A stretch of DNA of 64,000 nucleotides, taken from the IMG/VR virus record IMGVR_UViG_3300015264_000001, positions 1 to 64,000 of that record, one strand, 5' to 3'. The stretch comes from a virus. The notes beneath the pieces were generated by a model that did no database searches, was not told the DNA's origin, and saw only the letters and a list, made by a program, of their open reading frames with translations. A program made the position numbers and the translations under genes. Positions 57,150 through 64,000 of this stretch are shown here, in pieces (position 1 is the first letter of the stretch; every line of letters begins with the position of its first letter).

Positions 57150-57472
57150 TTTAATTCTCCGTTTTCGTAATTGATTCTCAACAGCCCGTCGTCCTCCGCA
57201 CTTACGAGGACGGAAACGAGCTTCCCGCCCTCGTCGCGGTCCACGTGGAGCACGTCGAACCTTACGCCGCCCAGGTTGCGGGCGGCGATTTGGTACTGCC
57301 CACCGCCCATGCCTGTCAGCGGCCCACCCAGCGCCGTGACCGCCGCCAGCGTTCTTCCGCACCGCTCGTCCATCGCGCCGCAGAGCCCGAGAAATTCTCT
57401 TATCGAAAGCAGCTCGGTTATGGCCCGCTGGGAAAGCGGCTCGGGGCTGAGCATATTTCTTCGAGCGCCCAT
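57146..57472 (-). CDS. hypothetical protein
   Basis: 108 aa; ATG at 57472 chosen because TTGGAGGCGATAGG precedes it. Helical N-terminal half with LGLCGAMDERCGRTLAAV, then beta segments (VRFDVLHVDRDEGGKLVSVL, GLLRINYENGELK). Family not recognised. It overlaps the 58-aa gene before it by 55 nt in another frame. Confidence 0.55.
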   Translation of the reverse strand: MGARRNMLSPEPLSQRAITELLSIREFLGLCGAMDERCGRTLAAVTALGGPLTGMGGGQYQIAARNLGGVRFDVLHVDRDEGGKLVSVLVSAEDDGLLRINYENGELK

Positions 57473-57594
57473 CCTATCGCCTCCAATTCCTGCACATTCT
57501 CGGACGTAAGCTCGCCCGGCTGAGCTAGTATACGCTGCGCGAACGTTAACATACAGTCTTCCCAACGCTGTCGATAAAATACAAAGTAGTACAT
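57418..57594 (-). CDS. 58-aa hypothetical protein
   Basis: ATG at 57594, 1 nt after the DUF3310 stop. MYYFVFYRQRWEDCMLTFAQ then LTSENVQELEAIGWALEEIC. It carries the ribosome-binding site of the next gene inside its frame. Codon order looks real; no family recognised. Confidence 0.45.
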   Translation of the reverse strand: MYYFVFYRQRWEDCMLTFAQRILAQPGELTSENVQELEAIGWALEEICSAPSRFPSGP

Positions 57595-57595
57595 T

Positions 57596-58204
57596 TTAAC
57601 GGGTTAGTGCATTCCGGTATGCCATTGTCAACCGCTTCGCCGTACGGACCTCTTCCAGCGTCGTATAGCCCAGTAAGAGCAAGAAGATATCCTGTTGCGC
57701 CTGCGTCGGGCAGTTTTCCTTACAGTACGCGTACCATCCCGCTCGGCTTCGCGCCGGGGGAAGTTGTCCGTACAGTTTACCACCGGGCGCGTAAAGTGAT
57801 TCTAATTTCTCAATGTAGTGGATCGCTTTATCCGTATCCTGCAATGGGTTCTTCGCGCGAGCTAGATACTTTGTAGCACAGCCGACCAGGTACCCGGGAC
57901 CTATCGTGTCGATCATAAGATCCCAATGTTGGTATGTACCTCCGCCGTAATGCATGCCTCCGACCTGTCTACGGTTAGGATCCTTTACTCGTAAATCTTC
58001 TTTCAATTCTTTCATTGCCGTCTGTCCTCCGTTCAATAATCGGTGAAGCTCGACCGTCCAATCCATTACCCCAATCATTGGGCCTAGGTCGTTGCCGACC
58101 TTTTTATGCGCCCCACAGCGCTCGCCCCGGTCTACGCGCAGACAAATATCGATTAAGTGCACGGCGTGGAGAACTTCGTCCAGCCTACGATCCGGCGGGC
58201 GCAA
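57596..58204 (-). CDS. DUF3310-family protein
   Basis: 202 aa if started at TTG 58204, or 139 aa from ATG 58015, which has GGAGGACAGACGGCA upstream. Conserved core RQVGGMHYGGGTYQHWDLMI, GPGYLVGCATKYLARAKN, DTDKAIHYIEKLESLY (residues about 80-137 of the long form) is DUF3310, a small phage domain found beside nucleotide-metabolism genes and sometimes called nucleotide kinase-like. The upstream 63 codons also look protein-like (VDRGERCGAHKKVGNDLGPM). It follows the thymidylate synthase homologue with a 20-nt overlap. Confidence 0.65.
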   Translation of the reverse strand: MRPPDRRLDEVLHAVHLIDICLRVDRGERCGAHKKVGNDLGPMIGVMDWTVELHRLLNGGQTAMKELKEDLRVKDPNRRQVGGMHYGGGTYQHWDLMIDTIGPGYLVGCATKYLARAKNPLQDTDKAIHYIEKLESLYAPGGKLYGQLPPARSRAGWYAYCKENCPTQAQQDIFLLLLGYTTLEEVRTAKRLTMAYRNALTR

Positions 58205-59264
58205 CGAGTTTCATATTTCTTAGCTCCCGGCGTTCGATCCATTCTTTACAGGCCGCGTACCAGTCCCGATAAGCCGTTTGCATAGGTTCTAGTGCTGCGA
58301 GCCCCGTTCCTCGCTTTTCTTTCCGTTCCGTCCACGCCGCGTACATCGGCAGTGCGCACTGTGTAAAAAATTGATCAGTGAATTTTGACCAATCTAGTTT
58401 GCCTGAAGCGTTAGAATCACACAGCCGGAAAAAATTACTCAGTTCTTCGTCCCACTCATCAACATTGTCAATGTTAATTACGCGCGACGGCGGAATACCG
58501 TCTTCATAGCGATTTGAGGTTTCCACGTCCTGCGCCAATTGCCAAAGTGCCCAGTCCGGGCCATCGGAATGCGCTTCGAAGTCGCGCGTGTACAAGTGGT
58601 AATTGTTCGAGAATTGTCGATATGTACCGATCGCATAGCCCGCCCGGGCGGCGACGTACTCTTGCAGGATCGACATGTGTACGGCGTTGGCTCCGTACGC
58701 GCCGAGGATAATATCGTTGGAGCGGCAGCATACGGTCATATCCAACGTACCACCATCCTGCACGAGAAAATAGACGTGTGTGTTGCAGGGTACATCTTTT
58801 CCACCGCCGATTGCTTTGTACAGATCGTTATACTGCCCGGCTTCCTGCGTTGCATCCCACATCTGCAATATACAACGTCGACTTTCCGGGTTATTCTTCA
58901 GCTCATTCGCAATGGGGATAAGTTGATCGAAGCCCATTCCCACGCGCCAGCGGTCGCCGTATGCACCGTGCACGGTAACACCGTCGTCCGAGTAAGCTCC
59001 GAACTTGGAGTTAAAGTACAAGGGCCAGGCTAAGTCGTTCCGCCCGGCGAGCATCCAGAGCGCTTCCATTAAATGGAAAAAGGGGTTAGCATCTCGCCGT
59101 GGCGAAAACAGCACTCGTTCCTGAGGCTTGCGGTAAACGGTAAGGACTGGCTCTGGTGCAACCAACACCGGGCCGTTGCGAGAAGTTTGTGTGATGCCGG
59201 ACGTACGAAGGTACATGATACCGTCGGCAAGAGCTGCGTTCACGTTACGACACTTTAATTCCAT
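58185..59264 (-). CDS. thymidylate synthase homologue, probable dUMP (hydroxy)methylase
   Basis: 359 aa, ATG at 59264 with AAAGGAAAAT. Fold signature: PFFHLMEALWMLAGRND (61-77), AYGDRWR (101-107), paired Arg in PESRRCILQMWD (126-137), the catalytic cysteine C160 in DVPCNTHVYFLV, and MTVCCRSNDIILGAYGANAV (176-195) with RS and an Asn for the pyrimidine. The residue after Cys is Asn instead of His, and the overall length exceeds ThyA, as in a phage subgroup linked to modified-base synthesis. Beside a hypermodification gene and a glycosyltransferase it may make 5-hydroxymethyl-dUMP, but plain dTMP synthesis is not excluded. Confidence 0.85.
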   Translation of the reverse strand: MELKCRNVNAALADGIMYLRTSGITQTSRNGPVLVAPEPVLTVYRKPQERVLFSPRRDANPFFHLMEALWMLAGRNDLAWPLYFNSKFGAYSDDGVTVHGAYGDRWRVGMGFDQLIPIANELKNNPESRRCILQMWDATQEAGQYNDLYKAIGGGKDVPCNTHVYFLVQDGGTLDMTVCCRSNDIILGAYGANAVHMSILQEYVAARAGYAIGTYRQFSNNYHLYTRDFEAHSDGPDWALWQLAQDVETSNRYEDGIPPSRVINIDNVDEWDEELSNFFRLCDSNASGKLDWSKFTDQFFTQCALPMYAAWTERKEKRGTGLAALEPMQTAYRDWYAACKEWIERRELRNMKLVAPAGS

Positions 59265-59291
59265 ATTTTCCTTTCATTCGTTCTTGCTTTG

Positions 59292-60152
59292 TCATATCCC
59301 ACTTCCTCGATAAAGTTGTTTCGGTCGACCTTCGCCCGTGCGAGCGCGTTCATACTTGTCGAACTCGCAACATGCGTTCTGGGTATTTTGTGCACACATA
59401 CGTGGCATCCCTACTTTTTGTAAAAGCGGGGCCAACTCCGATTGTAATTTTTGCAACGTAGAAAGCCAATGATTTACCTGCCCGTCTTTCCAGGGATGTT
59501 CTGTAGGATATCCGCACACTCGATTCAGACCCCGCATGCTACCCGGCCCGGGCGCAGCCCACGTCCACCAGTCTTTGGCTCGGTTAAGCGGTGCTACGTA
59601 CTTAAGATCCGCGATTACTTGCGCGGCCATAAAGCTACCCATGCCGTAATATTGGGAAAGTACACTGTGTATATCGGCGAGCGTAGGCGGGGGAATAGTG
59701 CCGAGTGTTTCATTGTTAATTACGGCCCAAATATCTTTTCTTGCTTTCCACATCGGCGCCAACACGGCATTAAGTACATAGTCGATTTTATCGCCCGGGT
59801 CCGAGCGGACCATATACGCCGCGTTAAAGACGGGCGGGGTTAGCTTCTTAAGTCGCTTTCGGAGCTCCGCTGGGCGGTAGGGTACCGGATATCCAAGCGT
59901 CGCGAGCGTCGCCGGTAAGTTGAAGAAGCGAGCCACTGTTAATGCGAACCACAGATCGGGGTCCGTCGCGTGCGGCGTACGCCAGTGTTCCCGAATCCAG
60001 ATTGTTACCTTGTCAAGCTCCCTGTAAACATTGCAAAAACGGAACTTCTGTAAAATTGGGTCTTCCGTCCAGGGCGCGGGTTCACCACGCTCCCGACAGA
60101 CCCAGATAGCGTGGCGGACTTTAATAAATTGAAAGAATTCCGTCGTTCTCAC
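59292..60152 (-). CDS. putative DNA base hypermodification protein (5-hmdU kinase-helical/aGPT-pyrophosphorylase-like)
   Basis: 286 aa, GTG start at 60152. N-terminal 'FFQFIKVRHAIWVCRERGEP', PWTEDPILQKFRFCNVYREL with the FRFxNxYRxxD motif at 37-47, DLWFALTVARFFNLPATLA, then YYGMGSFMAAQVIADLKY at 168-185 (helix-hairpin-helix-like) and GPGSMRGLNRV at 202-212. This set of motifs belongs to phage proteins named hypermodification proteins, related to 5-hmdU DNA kinase helical domains and the aGPT-pyrophosphorylase group, which act on hydroxymethyl-uracil in DNA. There is no P-loop kinase here. Overlaps the glycosyltransferase gene by 32 nt. Confidence 0.75.
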   Translation of the reverse strand: MRTTEFFQFIKVRHAIWVCRERGEPAPWTEDPILQKFRFCNVYRELDKVTIWIREHWRTPHATDPDLWFALTVARFFNLPATLATLGYPVPYRPAELRKRLKKLTPPVFNAAYMVRSDPGDKIDYVLNAVLAPMWKARKDIWAVINNETLGTIPPPTLADIHSVLSQYYGMGSFMAAQVIADLKYVAPLNRAKDWWTWAAPGPGSMRGLNRVCGYPTEHPWKDGQVNHWLSTLQKLQSELAPLLQKVGMPRMCAQNTQNACCEFDKYERARTGEGRPKQLYRGSGI

Positions 60153-60945
60153 GCTTTAGCGCCTTTCCACTGCTGAGATAGGCTTTTTTCCATTGCACAA
60201 CTACGTCCGTCCGCGTTGCGCCGCCCCACGCTGTTTTGGTGGTCTTCTGTACAGCTTTAACGAAGCCGGGGTGCAGTCGGGCCAAGCGCCGAGCCGTCTC
60301 GGCCTGTACCTTAAGCGTACGGTAACCGCTACAGCCGCCGATAGTGTTGCTACCGCGTTGTCCGTGGGCCCACAGGTGGAGCACCTTATTGGGGTGCCCC
60401 AGCCGTAGCAGCTGCAATGTCATGTCGAAGTCTTCCATGGGTGGGTTACGGTCGAAACGAGCAGCACTCCCGCGCAGTGTGCTCATGTGGTAGGCCAATA
60501 CGCGACACATGCGCATACAGTATCCGTCCTCCAACATGCGGTTACCGCCTTCGCGGGGACAGACGCCGACGTGGGGGATTCGAGCAGATAGTGTCCGCTC
60601 GATAGTTTCTAGCATTTCGCCGACGTCGGTAGTGCTCGCGGCTAAAAAGTGCGCAGGTTCGTCGGAGCGGCGGACTAATAGCTCGAGATCGTCGTCGAGC
60701 ATACAGATCTTAGGCCCTTGCGCTTGTTCCACTATCCATTGTCGCTTCATACCGATGCGTTGCACGCGCTCCGGAACGGCTTTTACCGTAACCCAGGGCG
60801 GTACCGTTTCCACGTACGCCCGGCGCTCGTGGGCGTAGACGACGACCGTGGTAACCCGTTGCCAGGGTTCCGGCAGTGCGAAGATAGTGGTCTGCAGCGC
60901 CGCGCGGCCCGTGCTCGGAATAAAGAGTTCGAGCGAGTTTTTCAC
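60121..60945 (-). CDS. glycosyltransferase, TET-associated (TAGT)-like, probable DNA base glucosylation
   Basis: 274 aa, GTG start at 60945 overlapping the ATPase stop (GTGA) with GGAGCAAAA upstream. GT-A features: N-terminal ELFIPSTGRAALQTTIFALP, the metal/UDP motif MLDDDLELL at 82-90, HVGVCPREGGNRM near 125-137 and EDFDMTLQLLRLGH at 171-184, then TIGGCSGYRT and LARLHPGFVKAV. This arrangement matches the family first noted next to TET/JBP oxygenases that adds sugar to modified bases. No TET protein is visible here, so the acceptor may be hydroxymethyl-uracil from the neighbouring enzymes. Confidence 0.75.
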   Translation of the reverse strand: MKNSLELFIPSTGRAALQTTIFALPEPWQRVTTVVVYAHERRAYVETVPPWVTVKAVPERVQRIGMKRQWIVEQAQGPKICMLDDDLELLVRRSDEPAHFLAASTTDVGEMLETIERTLSARIPHVGVCPREGGNRMLEDGYCMRMCRVLAYHMSTLRGSAARFDRNPPMEDFDMTLQLLRLGHPNKVLHLWAHGQRGSNTIGGCSGYRTLKVQAETARRLARLHPGFVKAVQKTTKTAWGGATRTDVVVQWKKAYLSSGKALKRENDGILSIY

Positions 60946-62687
60946 TTTTGCTCCAAGGCTTGATACTTACTCACGTTAATGATGTCAGCAACCGTAGCTT
61001 TCTCTTTCTTCAACATTGTTGCCAGCTTAAGAATGTTGCGTACAGAACGCCCGCTGATGTTGGGAAGCTCTTTTACTAGCTGTGCAATTTCTTTCGTTTT
61101 CAACTCCACACGATATTGCCGGCACAGCACGCTCCAGATTGTAGCGAGAAGCTCGGCGGAGGGTAGTTGGTATTGAATCCAGGCTGTGGCTCGCGAGAGA
61201 ATGGCATCGTCAACGATATTCCCGCGATTGCTAGTCATAAACAGAACGCCCCGGTAGTATTCGAGCAGCCGCAAGAACACACCCACAATTGCGTTTTGGG
61301 TTATGTCCTCGCCCCGGTTACGGATGTAAACGTCGGATTCGTCAATGAGTAGGACTGCGCCCCATCGTGACGCCCGCTGGAGAATCTCTTGTAGGTTGCT
61401 TTCGATGGTGTCGACGCTAAGACCTAGCTGGGAACACTGCACGTTGTAGAGCGGCTTCTCAATGTACTCCGAGAACACTTCTGCGGTAAGCGTCTTACCC
61501 GTGCCGGGCGCTCCCGTAGCCAAGACGATTACACCGCTCATTTTGCCGCGTACAATGTCTTCGATGGAGTGCCCGCTGGAACTGATGAGAATTTGTAGTA
61601 GGTCTTTCTGCTCTTGCGGTAAGATCAACTTTTGTAATAGCGTTTTATCCCAATCGTACGGTTGTAGGTTAGCGGCGTGCAGGTTAATCCAGCTATGAGT
61701 GTCCAGATCGAAGCAGTACAAATAAGGATGCAGCGGGAGCATAACTTCGAGTTTCGGCTTCTCCGGCTCGTCTGGATCGTCTTCATCCTCGTCTTCATCC
61801 TCGTCTTCATCGAGTTCAATGCCCCGCGCGGTTAGGCCGTTACGGTCGGGTACGTCTTCCCAGAAATTAACTGTGTAGAAGCGGGGCTCGTCATCACCCT
61901 TATTGTCTTCAAGCTCCTCGGTTCGCGGGTCAAGAACTACTTTTGTCGCCTGACCGTTACGGACCATTTCCACCTGGCTGTAACGAGATTGCCAACGGCT
62001 AAGTTGTATACCGAAGCCCACTCCGATAGCCAATGCCTGGACGCCACAAGCATTCTGGTAAACTCCATAGGTTTCCAACGACGCCGTGTATTCTGCTACA
62101 GCAGCGGGCGTTTCATGACTAAGTCCGAGCTGCTCGAAAATCTTAGGAACTGTAGTCGGCGTAAACGCGTCCTCATCAATGCTCGCGCTTTCGCTTTCTC
62201 GAGAGCCGTTCTTGTAACCAAGAAAATCTATTTTCACGTAGGCCGGGTAGACATACCCTCCACGTTCGCGGCGGCGCTTAAAGTACTTAATATCCGTAAC
62301 TAGATAGGGGAGCAGGATGTGGTCGCTATTCTCTCGGAAAATCCAACGATGCGGTGCAGATTCTTCCAGGTAACGTTGAATGGCAATGGGAAGCATTTGT
62401 AGGTTCTTAACCTTTGTCGCGGAACTAACCTTGCCTTCGAACAATTCGAAGTAAGCGCGTAAGCGACCCTTTACCCATTTATTATGCCGATCGGTCGGTG
62501 CCTCCGCTAGCCGGGCGTCGATTACGGCGGCTAGCGTCTTAAGCTCCCCGGGCGCGAAGACGGTAGTGGCCAGCGTGGTCCGCGAGTCCTCGTTCTTATA
62601 GCGAATAGCTTCGCGGATTTTCTCGTTCTTGTTGCCAGTCCGCTTTAACAGTTCGGTAAGCTCGCGGACTTTTATTTGGAATTCCAC
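60942..62687 (-). CDS. AAA+ ATPase of the hypermodification operon
   Basis: 581 aa from GTG 62687 (CTGGAG 6 nt upstream); the open frame extends 63 codons further but that part is shadow-like. Residues 1-275 are an uncharacterised alpha/beta region; about 290-312 is an acidic linker (DEDEDEDEDDPDEPEKPK). The AAA module has Walker A GAPGTGKT at about 389-396, Walker B VLLIDESD near 440, the sensor FMTSNRG and arginine-finger region LSRATAWIQYQLPSAE, then a lid helix. Classical-AAA-type remodelling enzymes act on protein or DNA complexes. The role here is unknown; coupling to the glycosyltransferase suggests a shared pathway. Confidence 0.75.
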   Translation of the reverse strand: MEFQIKVRELTELLKRTGNKNEKIREAIRYKNEDSRTTLATTVFAPGELKTLAAVIDARLAEAPTDRHNKWVKGRLRAYFELFEGKVSSATKVKNLQMLPIAIQRYLEESAPHRWIFRENSDHILLPYLVTDIKYFKRRRERGGYVYPAYVKIDFLGYKNGSRESESASIDEDAFTPTTVPKIFEQLGLSHETPAAVAEYTASLETYGVYQNACGVQALAIGVGFGIQLSRWQSRYSQVEMVRNGQATKVVLDPRTEELEDNKGDDEPRFYTVNFWEDVPDRNGLTARGIELDEDEDEDEDEDDPDEPEKPKLEVMLPLHPYLYCFDLDTHSWINLHAANLQPYDWDKTLLQKLILPQEQKDLLQILISSSGHSIEDIVRGKMSGVIVLATGAPGTGKTLTAEVFSEYIEKPLYNVQCSQLGLSVDTIESNLQEILQRASRWGAVLLIDESDVYIRNRGEDITQNAIVGVFLRLLEYYRGVLFMTSNRGNIVDDAILSRATAWIQYQLPSAELLATIWSVLCRQYRVELKTKEIAQLVKELPNISGRSVRNILKLATMLKKEKATVADIINVSKYQALEQK

Positions 62688-62708
62688 AAACGTCTCCAGT
62701 GTTAAAAT

Positions 62709-62732
62709 CCCTCCGGTCGTAAGACCGGAGGG
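62709..62732 (-). other. strong hairpin upstream of the AAA gene
   Basis: A perfect 10-bp stem with a 4-nt loop: CCCTCCGGTC and GACCGGAGGG. On the minus strand it is followed by ATTTTAA, so it could act as an attenuator or terminator between the upstream small gene and the ATPase; the 3' arm contains GGAGGG, an SD-like sequence that would be hidden in the stem. Confidence 0.55.
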
Positions 62733-62760
62733 CCTACAGCTTTTTACCGGGAGGACCTGC

Positions 62761-63021
62761 TTACTTGACTTCGACGTGACCGTGCGTAACGTCGTAAGCC
62801 AGGTCGCGGCTGCTGCCCCCGGCTGCCAGGAAAGACTCCACCGTCTTGTTCTTGCCGTAGAGCTCGAAACGCTCACTGGCGGCGCTCCCTTCGCGCTTGG
62901 GGTTCTTGTCGGCGAGAACTTTGATCTTCATTTCGGGACCGAACTGCCCGGCGCGTCCGCGCTTACCTTTGGCTTCTCCGTTCGCTTTCGTCTTCTTTGC
63001 TGCCTTTTTCTTGGTTGCCAT
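62761..63021 (-). CDS. small conserved phage protein
   Basis: 86 aa, ATG at 63021 with GAGGAGGGTATCGAT, a strong SD. Lys/Ala-rich basic N-terminus (MATKKKAAKKTKANGEAKGK) followed by a 55-residue domain (EMKIKVLADKNPKREGSAAS, YGKNKTVESFLAAGGSSRDL, DVTHGHVEV) typical of stand-alone phage proteins of unknown function. The frame is also open upstream into the preceding gene, but the strong start and familiar size favour a separate protein. Confidence 0.65.
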   Translation of the reverse strand: MATKKKAAKKTKANGEAKGKRGRAGQFGPEMKIKVLADKNPKREGSAASERFELYGKNKTVESFLAAGGSSRDLAYDVTHGHVEVK

Positions 63022-63627
63022 ATCGATACCCTCCTCGGGTGTCCTGCTGTTTAGATTTGTACTACGTGACCTTTGTACTCCATCATTCGCAGATTGTAAA
63101 GAGAAATCTTTTGTTCCTTCCAAAACAGTGACTTCCGTCAGCAAAGACCAGTTTACGCGCGTCCGGCGAGCGGCAGTAAAGTCTACGGCAGCCCCACTGC
63201 GAGCGTCCTTAAACTGACGGCGGCTGGGCGGACTGTCAAGCTCGACTAGCGCCCCACCTGCTGTGCAATAGACCAGATAACCCGCAAGACTGTGACCTCC
63301 ATCATTGCCCATCTTTGGCATATCGCAGCGGAACCGCTGCCCGGGCTTTAGGGCATTAATTGGCCCTACGGAGCCCAGCGGAGCCTTAGGGCGGCGGTGC
63401 TCCTCGTAGCACGCCTCGCTACAGAAGTCACCGTCGATACCCTGTATCTTATAGCCCGGCTTACCGCAGGGACAGACGGGCGCGGCGGCGGCTTTCTGCT
63501 CGTCGAGCGGGGGAGGGCCGCTTACGACGGCGTTGGGTTTATTGCCACGGACAAGCCCAGCGAGGACGCGTCCAGCCCGGGCGCTGGGGACTTTCACTTT
63601 CCGCTTCTTCAACTTAATTCCTGCCAT
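62761..63627 (-). CDS. zinc-binding (CPCG...FCSEAC) protein, C-terminus uncertain
   Basis: ATG at 63627 with AAAGGAGCTCGAC. The start is basic (MAGIKLKKRKVKVPSARAG). Residues 50-75 hold CPCGKPGYKIQGIDGDFCSE and AC, a treble-clef/TRASH-like zinc motif. The next 100 residues include ALKPGQRFRCDMPKMGNDGG. In the present frame the gene reads on into the 86-aa gene (288 aa total). In another frame a protein-like end (KISLYNLRMMEYKGHVVQI, stop TAA 63051-63053) stands 29 nt before that gene's start, so a frameshift near 63110 or a sequencing indel is possible. Confidence 0.55.
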   Translation of the reverse strand: MAGIKLKKRKVKVPSARAGRVLAGLVRGNKPNAVVSGPPPLDEQKAAAAPVCPCGKPGYKIQGIDGDFCSEACYEEHRRPKAPLGSVGPINALKPGQRFRCDMPKMGNDGGHSLAGYLVYCTAGGALVELDSPPSRRQFKDARSGAAVDFTAARRTRVNWSLLTEVTVLEGTKDFSLQSANDGVQRSRSTNLNSRTPEEGIDMATKKKAAKKTKANGEAKGKRGRAGQFGPEMKIKVLADKNPKREGSAASERFELYGKNKTVESFLAAGGSSRDLAYDVTHGHVEVK

Positions 63628-63656
63628 GTCGAGCTCCTTTATTGTAAGTCTAGTTT

Positions 63657-63869
63657 TTACAGCACCCGCGCCGCCTTGATCGCCGTTACCGCCAGGTAAA
63701 GCGCCGTCCATCCCATTGCCGCCATCGCAATGATGATGGTTGCCCCCAGGAGCCAGTCGAGCCGCCGCCTCAGCCGCGAACGTTCCAGTAGGATGGTGTC
63801 GTACCGCCACTCCCGCCGCTCCACCGCCGCGTCCTTGACTTCCACGGAGGAATCCCAGTGGATCGTCAT
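63657..63869 (-). CDS. 70-aa single-span membrane protein
   Basis: ATG at 63869 overlapping the preceding stop as ATGA. Charged N-terminal helix (VEVKDAAVERREWRYDTILL) and a hydrophobic C-terminal segment (LLGATIIIAMAAMGWTALYL). Tail-anchored topology; function unknown. Confidence 0.55.
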   Translation of the reverse strand: MTIHWDSSVEVKDAAVERREWRYDTILLERSRLRRRLDWLLGATIIIAMAAMGWTALYLAVTAIKAARVL

Positions 63870-64000
63870 AGGCCCATCCTACTAGCACACTCTGGACCGA
63901 TTCCGGCGGCGATGGACTCCGGTACGGTTAAGGGCCTGCCGCAGCGTCCGCAACGCCCTTCGTGCCAGACCTCCAGCGAGTCTGGTAGGACGCCGAGCGC
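63866..64000 (-). CDS. DUF6011-type zinc-binding protein (partial, N-terminus outside window)
   Basis: The last 44 codons are present, entering from beyond the right edge. Pattern VWHEGRCGRCGRPLTVPESI followed by GIGPECA is the C-terminal zinc-ribbon of DUF6011 proteins, common small phage proteins of unknown role. The stop overlaps the membrane-protein start. Confidence 0.65.
   Translation of the reverse strand, partial: ALGVLPDSLEVWHEGRCGRCGRPLTVPESIAAGIGPECASRMGL

Noticed and set aside
1-64000. Complete circular genome: the truncated genes at the two window ends are in frame with each other when joined.
   Set aside because: The joined protein would put a DUF6011 C-terminus only 70 residues into an RNase-T-like exonuclease, giving about 115 residues with no room for either domain. 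Chance in-frame match (1 in 3). The genome is larger than the window.
1-64000. CRISPR arrays, insertion sequences, integrase or attachment sites.
   Set aside because: No regularly spaced repeats, transposase motifs or recombinase motifs were seen on either strand in this window.

Overview
The window is part of the genome of a tailed double-stranded DNA bacteriophage with a contractile tail (myovirus morphology). It carries a complete virion and lysis module on the plus strand (about 11.1-56.1 kb). On each side lies a dense minus-strand block of small accessory, replication and nucleotide-metabolism genes (1-10.1 kb and 56.1-64 kb). Genes at both ends run off the window, so this is a slice of a larger genome. 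I see no integrase, repressor, tRNA, CRISPR array or insertion sequence. The host is probably a diderm bacterium, because there are a lipoprotein in the lysis cassette and many Sec signal peptides with A-x-A|Q cleavage sites. The style of the secreted beta-rich proteins resembles phages of soil bacteria such as Acidobacteriota, but that host guess is weak.

Layout. 1-10.1 kb (minus): a truncated DexA/RNase T-like exonuclease, a PseT-like 3'-phosphatase, a possible ssDNA-binding protein, about twenty small hypothetical, zinc-ribbon or membrane proteins, a J-domain-like protein and a large Toprim-like/SF3-type primase-helicase. 10.1-11.2 kb: a divergent intergenic region with nine copies of GTTACG/CGTAAC, six of them forming two nearly identical 20-bp blocks in mirror orientation around an AT-rich core (candidate origin or operator). 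11.2-31.7 kb (plus): terS, a Cys-rich microprotein, terL, an Ala-rich repeat protein, a portal fused to an inorganic-pyrophosphatase-like domain, MuF, an island of large signal-peptide-bearing proteins (one joins a beta-helix to a NodB-type polysaccharide deacetylase), a prohead protease-scaffold with a nested start, cement protein, major capsid protein and neck proteins. 31.7-44.4 kb: tail terminator, DUF3383 sheath, tube, tail chaperone with a canonical -1 slippery site, tape measure with lytic transglycosylase, and a simple Pam3-like contractile baseplate. 44.4-52.7 kb: two giant signal-peptide-bearing fibre/beta-helix proteins. 52.7-55.1 kb: lysis cassette (membrane proteins, M15 endopeptidase, lipoprotein) ending at a hairpin terminator. 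55.2-56.1 kb: a separate papain-like protease gene with its own palindrome and terminator.

56.1-64 kb (minus): an operon-like block read from right to left: zinc-ribbon proteins, a AAA ATPase, a TET-associated-type glycosyltransferase, a DNA base hypermodification protein of the 5-hmdU-kinase-helical/aGPT-pyrophosphorylase-like group, a thymidylate-synthase homologue and a DUF3310 protein. Together these suggest that the phage replaces or decorates thymine in its DNA with a hydroxymethyl-derived, probably glycosylated base.

Genes are tightly packed with ATGA/GTGA overlaps. Several reading frames contain a second, strongly SD-preceded in-frame ATG, so nested products are a recurring theme. 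Functional names rest on motif recognition by eye; no database search was run.
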